Shown here piece after piece: positions 24,531 to 36,359 of a stretch of DNA of 64,000 bases. How positions within the stretch are numbered: the first letter of the stretch is position 1; each line of letters opens with the position of its first letter. The notes under the pieces were generated by a model, which was not told the DNA's origin, ran no database searches, and saw only the letters and a program-made list of their open reading frames with translations. A program made the position numbers and the translations under genes. Source of the DNA: Vitellaria paradoxa (taxonomy: Eukaryota; Streptophyta; Magnoliopsida; Ericales; Sapotaceae); NCBI GenBank assembly GCA_019916065.1, contig CM034237.1, positions 44,599,084 to 44,663,083 on the forward strand. Direction: 5' to 3'.

Positions 24531-25180
24531 GTACCAACGCTAAGAAAACTGAGCGTGGCTTCTTTTCTTTCCATTTAATAAATCAAGGAATTGAATCTTA
24601 GCTTAAAAAAGCGTGTCTGGTCAATAAATAAATCAGGATTGGGCCAACATTAGAAATGATGTGGATTCTTTCTGTACCAATGGTCGGCGAACCGAGCATG
24701 GCTTTCTTTTGATAATTCTTTTCAGAAAACTGAGGAATTGAATCTCAGTCTAAAGAGAATTTCCTGGTCAGTAAATAAACCAGGATTGGGCCAACATCAG
24801 AAATGATGTGGATTCTTTCTGTACCAATGGTCGGCGAACCGAGCATGACTTTTTTTTGATAATTCTTTTCAGAAAACTGAGGAATTGAATCTCAGTCTAA
24901 AGAGAATTTCCTGGTCAGTAAATAAACCAGGATTGGACCAACATCAGAAATGATGTGGATTCTTTCTGTACCAATGGTCGGCGAACCGAGCATGGCTTTC
25001 TTTTGATAATTCTTTTCAGAAAACTGAGGAATTGAATCTCAGTTTAAAGAGAATTTTCTGGTCAGTAAATAAACCAGGATTGTACCAACATCGAAGGGGA
25101 TGTGGCATTCTTTCGTACCAATGCTCGGCAAGCCGAGCATGGCTCTTTTCCATGCCACCACTCAAAGAGACGTGGTGTCT
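24531..25180. repeat. 147-bp tandem repeat in the 3' non-coding part of the Tat element
   Basis: The block TGGTCGGCGAACCGAGCATG occurs at 24681, 24828 and 24975, and a diverged copy starts at 25122, exactly 147 bases apart each time. An older unit precedes it (GTACCAACGC at 24531, 143 bases before the next). That makes about four to five units. The middle units are nearly identical, so amplification is recent. Tandem repeats at this place are typical of Tat/Ogre elements and are a known source of satellite DNA. Confidence 0.92.
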
Positions 25181-25292
25181 TTTTGCTAAGCAGGGAGTTA
25201 TCTCAAACTTTTGAAATTGCTTTGATTGCTTACAAAAGAATCGCTTTTCAATAGATGTACAAAGTCTTTAATCAACAAATGTACAGCAAAAA

Positions 25293-28200
25293 TCAGTGAT
25301 AGTACAACTTCAGATGGGCTATATTCCATGGTCTTTTGATTGGCTTTCCCTCCATGTCAGTTAACTTGTAGGCACCATTGCCGAGCACCTCTGAGACGAG
25401 GAATGGTCCTTCCCAATTTGCTCCAAGCTTTCCTTCGGTTTGATCTTTTCTGCTCCCCATCAATTTTCTTAACACCCAGTCACCAATGCTGAATTCTACA
25501 TATCTAACCTCTTTATTAAATTTCTTCCTTGTCTCTTGCTGGTAGTTGGCTAACCTTAGTGTTGCCAGTTCCCTTCTTTCATCGATTAGATCCAGGCTTA
25601 TTCCCATAGCTTTATCATTCTCCCCTCTGTCAAATGATAGAGTTCTGATGCTCGGGAGGCCAACTTCCAATAGTATGACGGCTTCAACTCCGTAAGCCAG
25701 AGAGAAGGGAGATTCTCCGGTTGATCTTCTAGGGGTCGTTCGGTACATCCATAGTACTGATGGCAATTCATCCACCCATTTCCCTTTTGCCGCTTCCAGT
25801 CTTTTCTTGATCCCATTGAGAATGACTTTGTTCGTAGCTTCGGCTTGACCATTGCTCTGGGGGTAAGCTGGTGTAGAGTAAATATTTTTGATTCCATATT
25901 TAGAACAATATTCCCTAAATGGGGCGCTGTCAAATTGCGTCCCATTGTCGGAAATAAGTGTCCTAGGGATGTCATACCTGGTAATGATGTTTTTCCAGAT
26001 AAATCGAATGGTATCTGCATCTCTGATGTGAGCTAAGGGTTCTGCTTCCACCCACTTAGTAAAGTAGTCGGTACCGACCACTAAAAACTTTTTATTTCCC
26101 GAAGCAGTAGGCAGGGGTCCCACAATGTCGAGTCCCCATTGGGCGAACGGCCAAGGGCTGGTAAGCGGGCTGAGTTCTTGGGCTGGCTGGTGAGGAATGG
26201 GAGCGAACTTTTAGCATTTCTTGCATCTCCGAACATAGGCCTGAGCGTCATACCCCATCTTTGGCCACCAATACCCTTGAGTGATTGCTCGGTGCGCCAA
26301 TGATCTGCCCCCAGTGTGTGCTCCATAGACCCCTTCATGAAGCTCGTAGAGAAAGTCTTGCACTTTGTCAGGATGAACACAAAGAAGATAGGGGCCTGTG
26401 AATGACTTTTTGTATAACTTATGGTCAGGAGAGAGCCAAAACCTGACGGCTTTTATTCTTAGCTTCTTTGCTTCTATCTTGTCCTCGGGAAGTGTCCCGT
26501 CCTTCAGGTAAGTGATGATTGGATCTATCCAAGATGGGGCTAGGTCAGCACACATTACCTCATCATCTTTCGTTATGCTTGGCCTCGTTATAACTTCCAT
26601 GAAAACCTGATCAGTTAGCCTTATTCGAGAAGAGGCGGCCAGCGTTGCAAGTGCGTCAGCGTGAGCATTATGATCCTTGCCAATGAGCTCCACGCTAGCT
26701 TTATTAAAGCCTTCAATTTTCTTCTTTGCCACTTCTAAATACTTCGCCATCTTCTCACTCCTAGCCATATACTCACCCTTCAGCTGGTTAGCAACCAACT
26801 GAAAGTCAGTCCTTATTACAACATCATTTGCCATCAATCGCCGAGTAATGTCGAGCCCAGCCAGGAGAGCTTCATACTCTACCTCATTATTAGTGACCTC
26901 GAACTCGAGCTTTATTGCATATTCTATCGAGACCCCCTCTGGTGTAGTCAGAACTATGCCCACGTCGCCTCTTTTTTTAGTCGAAGATCCGTCAACCTCG
27001 ATTTGCCAAGGTTGTTCGGCCTCATCATGTTCGGCTGGGGCAGACTTTATTTCAACTTGCCATACTTCTTTTGTTGGACCACAGGCTAGTGTGGTAAATT
27101 CCGCTACAAAATCGGCCAGGACTTGAGCCTTTATTGCGGTTCTTAGAATGAACTTTATGTCAAATGCACCGAGGAAAACTGCCCATTTTGCCACCCGGCC
27201 AGACACATCAGCCCTCTTTAAAACATGGCCAATTGGCTGATCGGTGACTACCTGAATGGTGTGTGCATGGAAGTAATGGGCTAACTTCCTGGATGCCATT
27301 ATTAATGCCAAGGCCAGCTTCTCTAGGAGAAGGTATCTGGTCTCCGCCCCTTACATTGTTTTGCTCACGTAATAGATAGGATGCTGCTTCTCTTGTTGCT
27401 CTCTCAGCAAGACGGCACTGACTGCATGTTCTGAGACTGTCAGATATAGTTGCAAAATATCCCCCAGCTGCGGTGTTGATAATATCGGGACAGTTGTCAG
27501 ATATTCTTTCAGCTTTTCCAGTGCCGCGTCGGCCTCAGCATCCCATTGCATCTTATTGGCCCCTTTGAGCAGTCTAAAGAATGGTCGGCATTTGTCGGAT
27601 GACCTACTGATAAACCGATTGAGCGCCGCCACCATTCCTGTGAGCTTCTGGACCTCTTTTTTAGTGCATGGAGGAGAAACAAATTGGATGGCACGTATTT
27701 GATCGGGATCAGCCTCAATTCCCCTTCTGCTCACCAAGTGGCCCAAAAATTTACCCGAGCCAACTCCAAAGGCACACTTGGCAGCATTTAATTTTAACCC
27801 ATACCGATCAAGGGTAGAGAAAACATGCTGGAGATGTTGGAGATGAGTGTTCGGCTCCTTGCTTTTCACCACCATATCATCAATGTAGACCTCCATCGTC
27901 TGTCCGAGGTCTTCTTTGAATATTTTCGTAACTAGCCGTTGATAGGTGGCTCCAGCGTTCTTTAGTCCGAATGGCATAACTCTGTAACAGTATATGCCTC
28001 GAGGGGTTATGAAAGAAGTTTTCTCCTCATCAGGGCCGAACATGGGGATCTGGTGATATCCCCTGTAAGCGTCTAGGAACGACATCCTGGAACATCCAGT
28101 GGTTGAGTCAACGAGTTGGTCGATCTTTGGCAGGGGGAATGGATCCTTCGGGCAGGCCTTATTCAGGTCTATGTAGTCTACGCAAACTCTCCATTTCCCA

Positions 28201-29522
28201 TTCTTCTTTTTGATCACGACTGTATTGGCCAACCACTCCGGGTATGAGACTTCCCGGATGGCCTCCGTCTCTAACAGTCGGTCGACCTCCTCTATGACCG
28301 CCTCTGCATGTTGGAGAGCTGATCGCCTTGCTTTTTGTACCACAGGTTTTACCCCCGGATTCACATTCAACTTATGAGTCATGATTTCAGGGAAAATACC
28401 TGGCATTTCATGTGGAGTCCAGGCGAACGTTCCAATATTTTTCAAGAGCATCTCCGTTAGCTCCAGTTTCTCCTCGGCGCTCAGGTTAGTGCCGATCAGG
28501 AAGAATTTATCATTCTCAGTCGGGCCAATCTGATATTTCTTCAAGCCCTCTATGGCTTTCCTCTGTGGATCACCACTGACATCATCGATCTTTGGGGCGC
28601 CCTCGGGTAGCTCCGTCAGTTGGACTTGTTCGGGGATAGTCTTGGATTTTAGGGCTGCAGAGAAGCACTTTTGAGAAGTATTTTGATCCCCAAAAATAGA
28701 AATCACTTCCCCGCAATAGGGGAACTTCAGCACCTGGTGGTAGGTTGAGGGGACCGCCTTCAAAGCATGAATCCACGACCTTCCTACTATAGCGTTGTAG
28801 GAAGAAGGGGAATCCACAACAGTGAACTCAACCTCTTGCTCCACCGGACCCACACGGACAGGAATGACAACTCTGTCCAGAGGCCAGACAGAAGCAGAAT
28901 TGAATCCAATGAGCGGGCATTCTGCCGGTTCCAGATCCTCTTCAGTTAATCCGAGCTTCTTAAATAAGCTCAGGAACATGACTTCTGTTGAGCTTCCTGC
29001 ATCCACCAGAATTCTTCTTACTTCTGAATCGAACATGCCCAGAGTGATCACCAGGGCATCATTGTGCGGCAATTGAACACCAGAATGCTCATCTTTATGA
29101 AAGGTGATTTTCTCCATGGCGGCTTTCCTCGGACGCTTGTTCGGCTGACCCGCAACGCCCAAGATTTCTTTACTTGGTGGATTAGGGGCATGATTGATGA
29201 CACTCTGGGGCCGCCGCTCCATATGGATTACGTGGATGACTGCAGGTCTTGGGACATCTCTACGTGCCCTGGCCCTTGGTGGGGGTTGAACCTCCTCGAC
29301 AGCCTCTTCCCCGGCGGTCTCTTCTCGTTGCCTCCTTGGCTCTCTGTCCTGTGGGGCTGCTTCTCTAGTTCTACCCTCATCTACGAACTCTTTAAGGTGG
29401 CTTTTACGCACCAATTCTTCCAGATGATGCCGCAACGATCGGCAGGCTCTGGTGCGATGCCCCTTGTCTTGATGATACGCACAATAATTCTTGGAATTCT
29501 CTTTTCCAGGGAAGTCTGGCAA
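25293..29522 (-). pseudogene. Tat pol: protease, reverse transcriptase, two RNase H domains, integrase (interrupted)
   Basis: One reading frame from 29522 down to 25293, broken by TAA at 27351-27353 and TAA at 26211-26213. Visible in order: a zinc-knuckle-like segment (CAYHQDKGHRTRAC, 29480-29400); aspartic protease with VDAGSS near 29000; reverse transcriptase with the active-site motif YIDDMVVKS near 27865-27890; RNase H of the usual type around 27200-27450; a second RNase H starting IEVDGSSTKKRGDVG near 27000 and ending with HADALATLAAS near 26640; integrase zinc region with HTGG...CKKC (26310-26215); and integrase core with TDYFTKW, SDNGTQF and GQAEATNK supplying the D, D and E residues. 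Both stops are one C-to-T step from glutamine codons. Replication of the parental element would use these enzymes; this copy cannot make the full chain. Confidence 0.9.
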
Positions 29523-30910
29523 CTTTCTGGGCTATCGAAAATACGACTTACTTCTTATTTGAGGGAGGATCTTGAAAATCGGTATCTTGAACACCGTATT
29601 GACCGCTTCGAAAACGGACTTTTCTTCGTCTACGAATCGGCAGCCTCCTCCCCGACTTTTATCTCCTCTCTGGCCCTGGGATCTCCTTTCTTTTTGCTCG
29701 GCCGGCTGTGTCTCGTCCTCCACCTTGGCGTACTTTTCGATCCGACACATAAGATCTGACATGTTGGCCGCAGGCTTTTTGGTCAAGGAGAGCCACAGCC
29801 TATCATCCTTCCGCAACCCCAGTTTAAACGAGGTAACGGCCAATTGCTCTGAGCATTCTCCCACCTCGTTGTAGAGCTCCAGGTAGCGGCGGGAATAATC
29901 TCTCAACGATTCCCCGGACTTCCTTTTCATCGTGAGGAGAACGTCAGCGGTTTTGGGCTGTTTTGTGTTGGCCAAAAACCGAGTGACGAACTCCTCTGCC
30001 AGTTGCTGCCAACAGGTATACTGCTAGGGGGCAATTTATGGAACCACTGAAGCGCTGTATCCCCCAAACTGGAAGGGAATACTCTGCACATAAGGTGGTC
30101 GTTGCTGCTCCATAACGTCATGGCCTGCATGTAATGACGGTAGTGGGCCAGGGGGTCAGTTCTCCTATCATAGAGATTAAGTCTCAGAGTTTGAAATTTC
30201 TCCGGAGGCTCCGCATCAATTATTTCATCGATGAATGGGGAAGTAGAGATCCGCCCCAGGGCTTTCCTTGCCATCATGCGTGTGCTCTGGCCCTGAGCGC
30301 CCCATTCCTCTGCTTGCCCCCACTCCTCTACCTTTGCCTTTTCCGCTTTCTTACGCTTCAAAGTCAGCTCTTGTTGGTCCGAGCTATCCGCTTCTTCTGA
30401 GTGTGCCTCTAGCACCTTTTTCGAGGAACTCCTTTGGTGATGTACTTTGGTGGGCATGTCAGCATCAGATTTCGTGTCACGTTTCACAACGGATTTAGCG
30501 TGGCGCGAGCCCTTAGAAGGAGTGACATCACGTCGTGAGCGAGAACACACCTCCTCTTGTTCATGGGTGTCCCCGTCGTCTCCATCAGTGGGGTCCTCGT
30601 AAAGAGCATCGTAACTTTCGTCAGATTCTGAGTCAGATCGATCAGAATCGATTGCATGTCTAGCAGTGGACTTTCCCTTCTCCTTACTTAATTCCAGCAG
30701 AATCTCCTCCAGTTCTGCCTACTTCTCACTGGCCTTAGCCATCAACTCCTCTCTCCGTTTCAGTACCTCAGGGTTCTCCATTTTTCTTCTCCTGGCATGT
30801 TCCAGGCCTGGAGTCCGGATAACCAGCGCACTCCCTTTAGTTTTGGCAGGAGTGGAACCGTCCCCTGCCCGTGGAGATGGTGGTGTGGTAGTGTTTCCTC
30901 CCGAAGTCAT
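29523..30910 (-). pseudogene. Tat gag (interrupted)
   Basis: Structural capsid region of the element. It starts with an ATG at 30910 (MTSGGNTTTPPSPRAGDGST), has a charged, low-complexity N-terminal third, and then the retrotransposon gag core (PEKFQTLRLNLYDRRTDPLAHYRHY and LGDTALQWFHKLP, about 30200-30040). Breaks: TAG at 30719-30721, a one-base frame change near 30010-30020, and TAG at 29532-29534 next to the junction with pol. The last TAG could be a natural readthrough point, but with three similar stops elsewhere decay is the simpler reading. Confidence 0.88.
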
Positions 30911-30988
30911 TATGTGGACAAGTATTAAAGACTTGACAAAGAAACAAGAAAAAAGCTGGTGAACAACAATACTGGGCTAAACAACGCA

Positions 30989-31006
30989 GCCCCGCGGTGG
31001 GCGCCA
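30989..31006 (-). other. Primer binding site of the Tat element
   Basis: Two bases inside the 5' LTR the minus strand reads TGGCGCCCACCGCGGGGC, starting with TGG as required to pair with the CCA end of a tRNA. I do not assign the tRNA. Confidence 0.75.
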
Positions 31007-31008
31007 AA

Positions 31009-31894
31009 TGTTCGGCAGCAAAAATTACCGCCAGAACTGCTGACCACACCAACCGGAAATGCAATCGCCGACCTGCCGAACAAAGACAGAAAGAAAGGTG
31101 ACGGCCGGAAAACCCTCCGATGCTTAAGTCAGCAAGTCGTTCAAAGAAAGAAATTTTTAGGGAGGAAGTGAATAAAAGCTTAAGTTGGCAATAGTCAGCT
31201 TACCCCTGTGGTTCAGTAGAATATCCTATTTATAGTAGTCCGAGTAATGATTAAAGCATACTTGCAACTTGACGTTACGCACACTGCCGTGTCCCTCTCT
31301 TCCATCCTTGCTTTAAATACTCTTCCCCTTCATTTAATGTCTCAAACCCCTCATTTAATACACCATGCCTCTCATTTAATGCTTCTGGCGACTTAACACG
31401 GCATTACAACCAAAATTTCAGGGTCAGACTGTCTTCCTGTCACATCAGCCAACTACTCGTGACGAGATGGACTGATTTAGTTACTTCCTCAGAGACAAAT
31501 ACCCAATTCAGTCTTAACTATGGTGCATTTATGGTCATGAGCCCTCTTTAAAGGCTGTGGGTCCCAGGTTCAGCATTTACTAGCCGCCAATGGATGGGCC
31601 GAGCAAACTAGCTATCGCGATCCTCGGCTATAGCCACGTAGCAACACACTGTTCGTTGGTGCTGAGGTTCTGGGTATTCTTTGGAACACTAACTTTGAGA
31701 CATGTGTTCACGTATAACACTCACGTGGAATTCTCGTGCCATTAATCAGTTGTTCGGCAGGACGCCACGTGTCACGACGGAGCGTGCTCGGCGAATGACT
31801 ATGTGGCTCACACGAGTATGCTCGGCACTGGGTCACGTGGAGCCAGATTACACTTGTTCGGCACAAGTACATCTTAGTATTATTTTGCCCAACA
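31009..31894 (-). repeat. 5' LTR of the Tat element (right in the window)
   Basis: 886 bp with TG...CA ends. It carries the matching TATA-like box on the minus strand at about 31226-31235, which would drive genomic RNA. The bases outside its end are TGGAT, the second half of the target-site duplication. Confidence 0.95.
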
Positions 31895-34800
31895 TGGATT
31901 ATTATATAAACTGAATAATTTTTTGAATTGCTTCAAAAAAAAAAAAAGAAAGAAAGAAAAGCATAAAAGGACCTCTTGAGCAATTAGTGAAAGATCAAAG
32001 ATGACCGTTTGGTAGCGGTCGGCAAATCACAGGCGTTAAATCTTTTAACGATTATTTTAAGACAGTAGATCACAGGTAGCCGTTTAAAGTCTTCATTTGT
32101 CACGTTTAAACGGATGTGTTTAGAGTGATAAAAAGTGAGATAAATTGAGAGTTCGTAATTCGTATAGTGAAAAAAAAATTAATATGATATAAAATTAACA
32201 GAGATTTATAAAATTTTTTATTATTTATTTATAAATCAAACGGAGCTAACATAAGATGATAATTTTTGTAATTAAGAAAAAATACTTTTTCAATAATGGA
32301 TATACAAAATGAATTTCACATCCGACGTCAATTTGTTTCGTCAAATTTAATACGAGCAGAGTCCACAAATTGGCAGCCATATTTTTTTGTCGCACATGCC
32401 AAAGTCAAATATGGCCAAAAATGACAACGCATGCTTTGTCTCCTCCAAATTGATTTTGCGCAAACAGTCCCACCTGGGCGGCCGTATTCTATGTTATGTG
32501 CACGCTAATAAATGTAAAGTAAAAACAAAAAAAATTTATAACGGGAGTTGTTGGCCTTCCTTGTATTATTATTAAACTACTAATCTTGTCGTAACTCATA
32601 AGTGCATGTGCCACGAGCCAAAGGCGTCGCTATTAAGAGGGAAGGGGATTAAGTGTTCCCTTAAGGTAAAAAAATAAAAATATCCCTCTCTTAAATTATT
32701 ATAATTACAAAATTATTCTTTATCTTAATATTTTTTATGTTTCAAACTACCAACTCAACAGTTGTCGACAAAGACAAAATAGATTCACAAAATCAGATAT
32801 TTTAAAAGAAAAGTGACAAAAAAAATCATCCTCATTGAATTCCAACGAATAATCAACAAAAATCCCCTTAGACAAGATATCATTAAGTAATGAACTTTAA
32901 AAAAAAAAGCTGTGTGCCCCCAATAAAAATCCTAGTAATGAAATTTAAAAAAAAAAATCGTGTACCCCTTAACAAGAATTCTAGATCCGCTCCTGAATTG
33001 CACAAACATAAATAAATGAAGAATTAAAAAAACATCCATAAGAGAGGATACACACACACACACACAAGAGCAGAGTCAGGAATTTGGACGTGGATGAGCA
33101 CACACAAATAATTTAAGTGTTATATACTATATAAAATTTTTATTGACAAAAAAAGATAAAATTCGATAATTTTTTATTATATTAAGTAGGTTGGTACAAT
33201 TGTATTAATTTGTATGAGGATAAAATTTATTTATTTTATTAAGTGAGTACAATTAATATTAGACTTTTTTTTTTCTTAGGTGGACACCATTAATATTGTG
33301 TTAAATTTTTTTTTTCTTTTTTTTAAGTAGATACAATTGATAATGTTAATAAGAAGATAAAAAAGTAATAAATAATAAAAAATTTTCAGGATGAGCGCGT
33401 GCCTCCTCAGCTCAAGCCGGCCCTGCACATGCACATATATTTGTATGCAGTCGGGATAAAGATGAAAAAATAATGCCCAAGCTGGCTCCGCCCATGCGTA
33501 TATATATATATATATATATATATGTATCTAGTCGGGATAAAGATGAAAAAAATAATCGGACTGTTTGGATGATCAAAAGTAATTAAAAATTAAAAAAAAT
33601 GAAAAATGTTAAGTATTTTTTAGTATTTAAAAAATTAATCAAAAGTAATCAAAATAATTTGTTGGAACTTGAAACAGTATAAAGCAAGTCGTTTCAACGA
33701 TTTTAGTAAAAAAACAGTAAGAAAAGTTGATAAATGTTAAAAAAGTGAGAAAAGTAGATAACTTTTTATAGTTTTTTGTATTTTTTTTTTGTAAAAGTTT
33801 GTAAAATTTAAATTTTAAAAATAAATACATGAAAAATAAAACGACAAAAGTTAATAAAAATAGGTAAATATTTGTAACTTTTTATAACTTTCGGTAATTT
33901 TTAACCTAATCAAATATGGCCAATATTGAACGCAAAGGAAAGAAATTAAAAAAAAAAATCCGCTTAATTCATTACGTGCGCTAATTTATTTTTCTTGTGT
34001 TAATGATACCGACATTGTGATAGCGAACGTTACGTCAAAATTAAGCCATGTCCGCTCGTACTTCTCAACTATATGGGGGCATTCTTTTTCTTGCCTTGAA
34101 GTTTTGGCGCACTAAATTTAATTAAGAGATTTTTAAAATTTTTAAAAATTTTAACTTTTTCTTTTATTATATAAAGTATAAGATTATAATTTTTATTAAT
34201 TATTGTTACTTTAAATGCACCTAACATTTTTATTTATTATATATATATATTAAAATAAGATTAGACCTTAAACTCACAGATTAAGGGACCTTCTTACAAC
34301 TACTAATTTTTAGCAAAAATCTACTAAATTTTTGCAACTTGAGTGTTTGGCCAAAAAAAACCAATTTTTGCTACCTTTTTCTACTCACTTATAATAATTT
34401 AATCAAATCAAAAGTTTTCAAAAATTATTAAAAATGATCAAAAGTTACTAAGAGTTGTTAAAAATTATCAAAAATTTTATCAAACATTTAAAAATTACTA
34501 AAAATTATTACTTTCTATATTAAATATACTAAAAATTATAATTAATAAATTTTTATTAAAAAACATTAAAATTTATCAAAATTTAGATTTGTAAACGGCA
34601 CCTAATAACAGCGGTCCTGCTAATAATGGGAAGTGCCGTAACTTTTTCATCATTGGATCAGTGTGCATTAACTCAAGGATAAAGAGATTCCGTTACCGCT
34701 TAAGCCCCGCGCGTTCAATTTGATTCTTCCGTTGAGCCCGGTTTGCAATAAGAAAGAATGAAATAAACTGAAATAAAATATGATTTGAAATTAATTTTAA

Positions 34801-36359
34801 CATCTTTTTTCTGAATAGTAGTAAACTGTGAAAATAGTTTTCTAGATTCGTTTTCATGAATTCAAAAAATTCAAATAAAATAACAACAATAGTACTCGTT
34901 TAAAAGTTTTCGACACGAATAATATGATTGTAAAATAAATTTACGCATTCAATTAACTTACTTCCAGATTTTTTATTTTTTTAGTGAAATATTAAAATTT
35001 TTTAAAATTAATAATGATGAAAAAATTATAAGTATGAGAGTTATTAGAGATTTATAGTGATTTATAGTATTTGTTAGGATTGCCAAACGAGCCTGACTTT
35101 AGAATTGTTAATTTCTGCTACGAGAAATTTACTAAAGATTACACTATCAAAACATAGCTAATAAAAAAAAAAATCTTCATTGGGCTGTTCAAATGAATTT
35201 GCCCAATGAAAGTTTTTTTTTCTTTTTTATATATATATAACTATATTTTTGTAGCCTGGACATTAGTAAATTTCTCGTAGCAGAAACTGACGATGCCAAA
35301 CTCAATGGGAGAATCAAATTGAATATATAAGTTGCAGAAATATGTTATTCAAACTGCAATTTCAAGTCTTCCTCCCCAATGTTATGTTATTTTCTTTCCT
35401 CAATGTTGTTTGGCTGGGGAAAGAAAAATGTTAGAAAATTATGTATATACGAGTATATATATCATAATTAAAATTTTATATAAAAATTAATTCAAAAATA
35501 AGTCAGATCCATTATATATATTTATATATATATTGGTTTGAAGGAAAATGAAAGAGAAAAGTGATTTTTCCTTATTCAGTTGGGGAGAAAGTGGAGGGAA
35601 AGGAAAGTGTGAGGAAAAGTGGTAGGAAAAAGTGAAGAGGACTTACCCAAAAAAAAAAAAAAAAAGTGAAGAGAAATTTTTTTCTTGAAAATAATTTAAT
35701 CTATTTTTTTAATTAAATTTTTTATATAAAATTTGAATTATAATATATACACATATATATACATAACTTTCAAATTTTTCTGTCCTCCCAACCAAACAAT
35801 ATTGAAGAAGGAAAATTTTCCATCCTCAAATAAAAGAAAAATTTTCTCTCTGATTTTCTATCTTTTCTTTCACTTTTCCATCCTTCAAGCCAAACATAAT
35901 ATAAAAGATTTAACTTTTCCTTTTGGTGCTTTTCTTGTTCATCACTTGACAAATGATTATAAATTACATTGCGTTCTCATGAGATTTCTTAAAAACTTAG
36001 ACAATACATTATTTAAGTTTGAAAAATTACTCTTGCATCTTCTACTTTTAGGTTGCCGAAACAAATTTTCCTTAATGCCATTTATTATAGCCAAAATTTA
36101 CATATAGTCTTACAAAAAATAAATATTTTTGTGCAAAATACTATAATATAAGGAATGAAATTGTATATTAGTTACAACATTTTATACGAAAATATTTTAA
36201 TTAGTTCAAATAAAATTTATTTTACATTTATAATTTTGCATAATTTTTAACATTTATATGTTACAGGCCCCATCTATTGAAGAAACTTAGAAACAAGGGG
36301 AGTCAAAAAATATACTAATAATATTTTTGCGATAATTATGTATTTTAATAGATTTTTTT
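31895..36359. other. Intergenic DNA rich in small decayed elements
   Basis: No gene is recognised. About 32622-32994 may be a short element: its ends resemble an imperfect inverted repeat (AAGGCGTCGCTATTAAG against the reverse complement of AATTCTAGATCCGCTCCTG). About 33066-33498 looks similar, ending in GCTGGCTCCGCCC, a terminus seen on many plant non-autonomous elements. Its end seems duplicated, because GTCGGGATAAAGATGAAAAA occurs near 33449 and again near 33531, with a TA microsatellite (33498-33523) between. The rest is AT-rich. Confidence 0.4.
35112..35286. mobile_element. Foldback element with perfect 24-bp terminal inverted repeats
   Basis: Bases 35112-35135 are the exact reverse complement of 35263-35286 (outer part TTTCTGCTACGAGAAATTTA). 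The arms continue with weaker pairing inward, and a second palindrome (CATTGGGC...GCCCAATG) sits at about 35179-35208. Total length is 175 bp, with no coding potential. No clear target-site duplication was seen. Confidence 0.75.

Larger units (their letters stand above)
19761..31894 (-). mobile_element. Complete Ty3/gypsy LTR retrotransposon, Tat lineage
   Basis: A 12,134-bp element lying on the minus strand. It begins and ends with TG...CA, and its two LTRs are both 886 bp. Flanks are GGGAT (19756-19760) and TGGAT (31895-31899), a 5-bp target-site duplication with one change. Order in element sense: 5' LTR, primer binding site, gag, protease, reverse transcriptase, RNase H, second (archaeal-type) RNase H, integrase, 147-bp tandem repeat, an oppositely oriented gene, polypurine tract, 3' LTR. 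The second RNase H before integrase and the extra gene plus tandem repeats downstream of pol are known Tat-lineage traits. The LTRs differ at about 19 of 886 sites by hand count (17 transitions), so insertion is fairly recent, yet gag-pol is broken and the copy cannot be autonomous. Confidence 0.95.

Noticed and set aside
24531..25180. CRISPR array
   Set aside because: Units are contiguous 147-bp tandem copies without short repeats and unique spacers, and this is a plant genome.
29532..29534. Programmed readthrough stop between gag and pol
   Set aside because: Possible, but three further stops of the same kind in the element make ordinary decay more likely.
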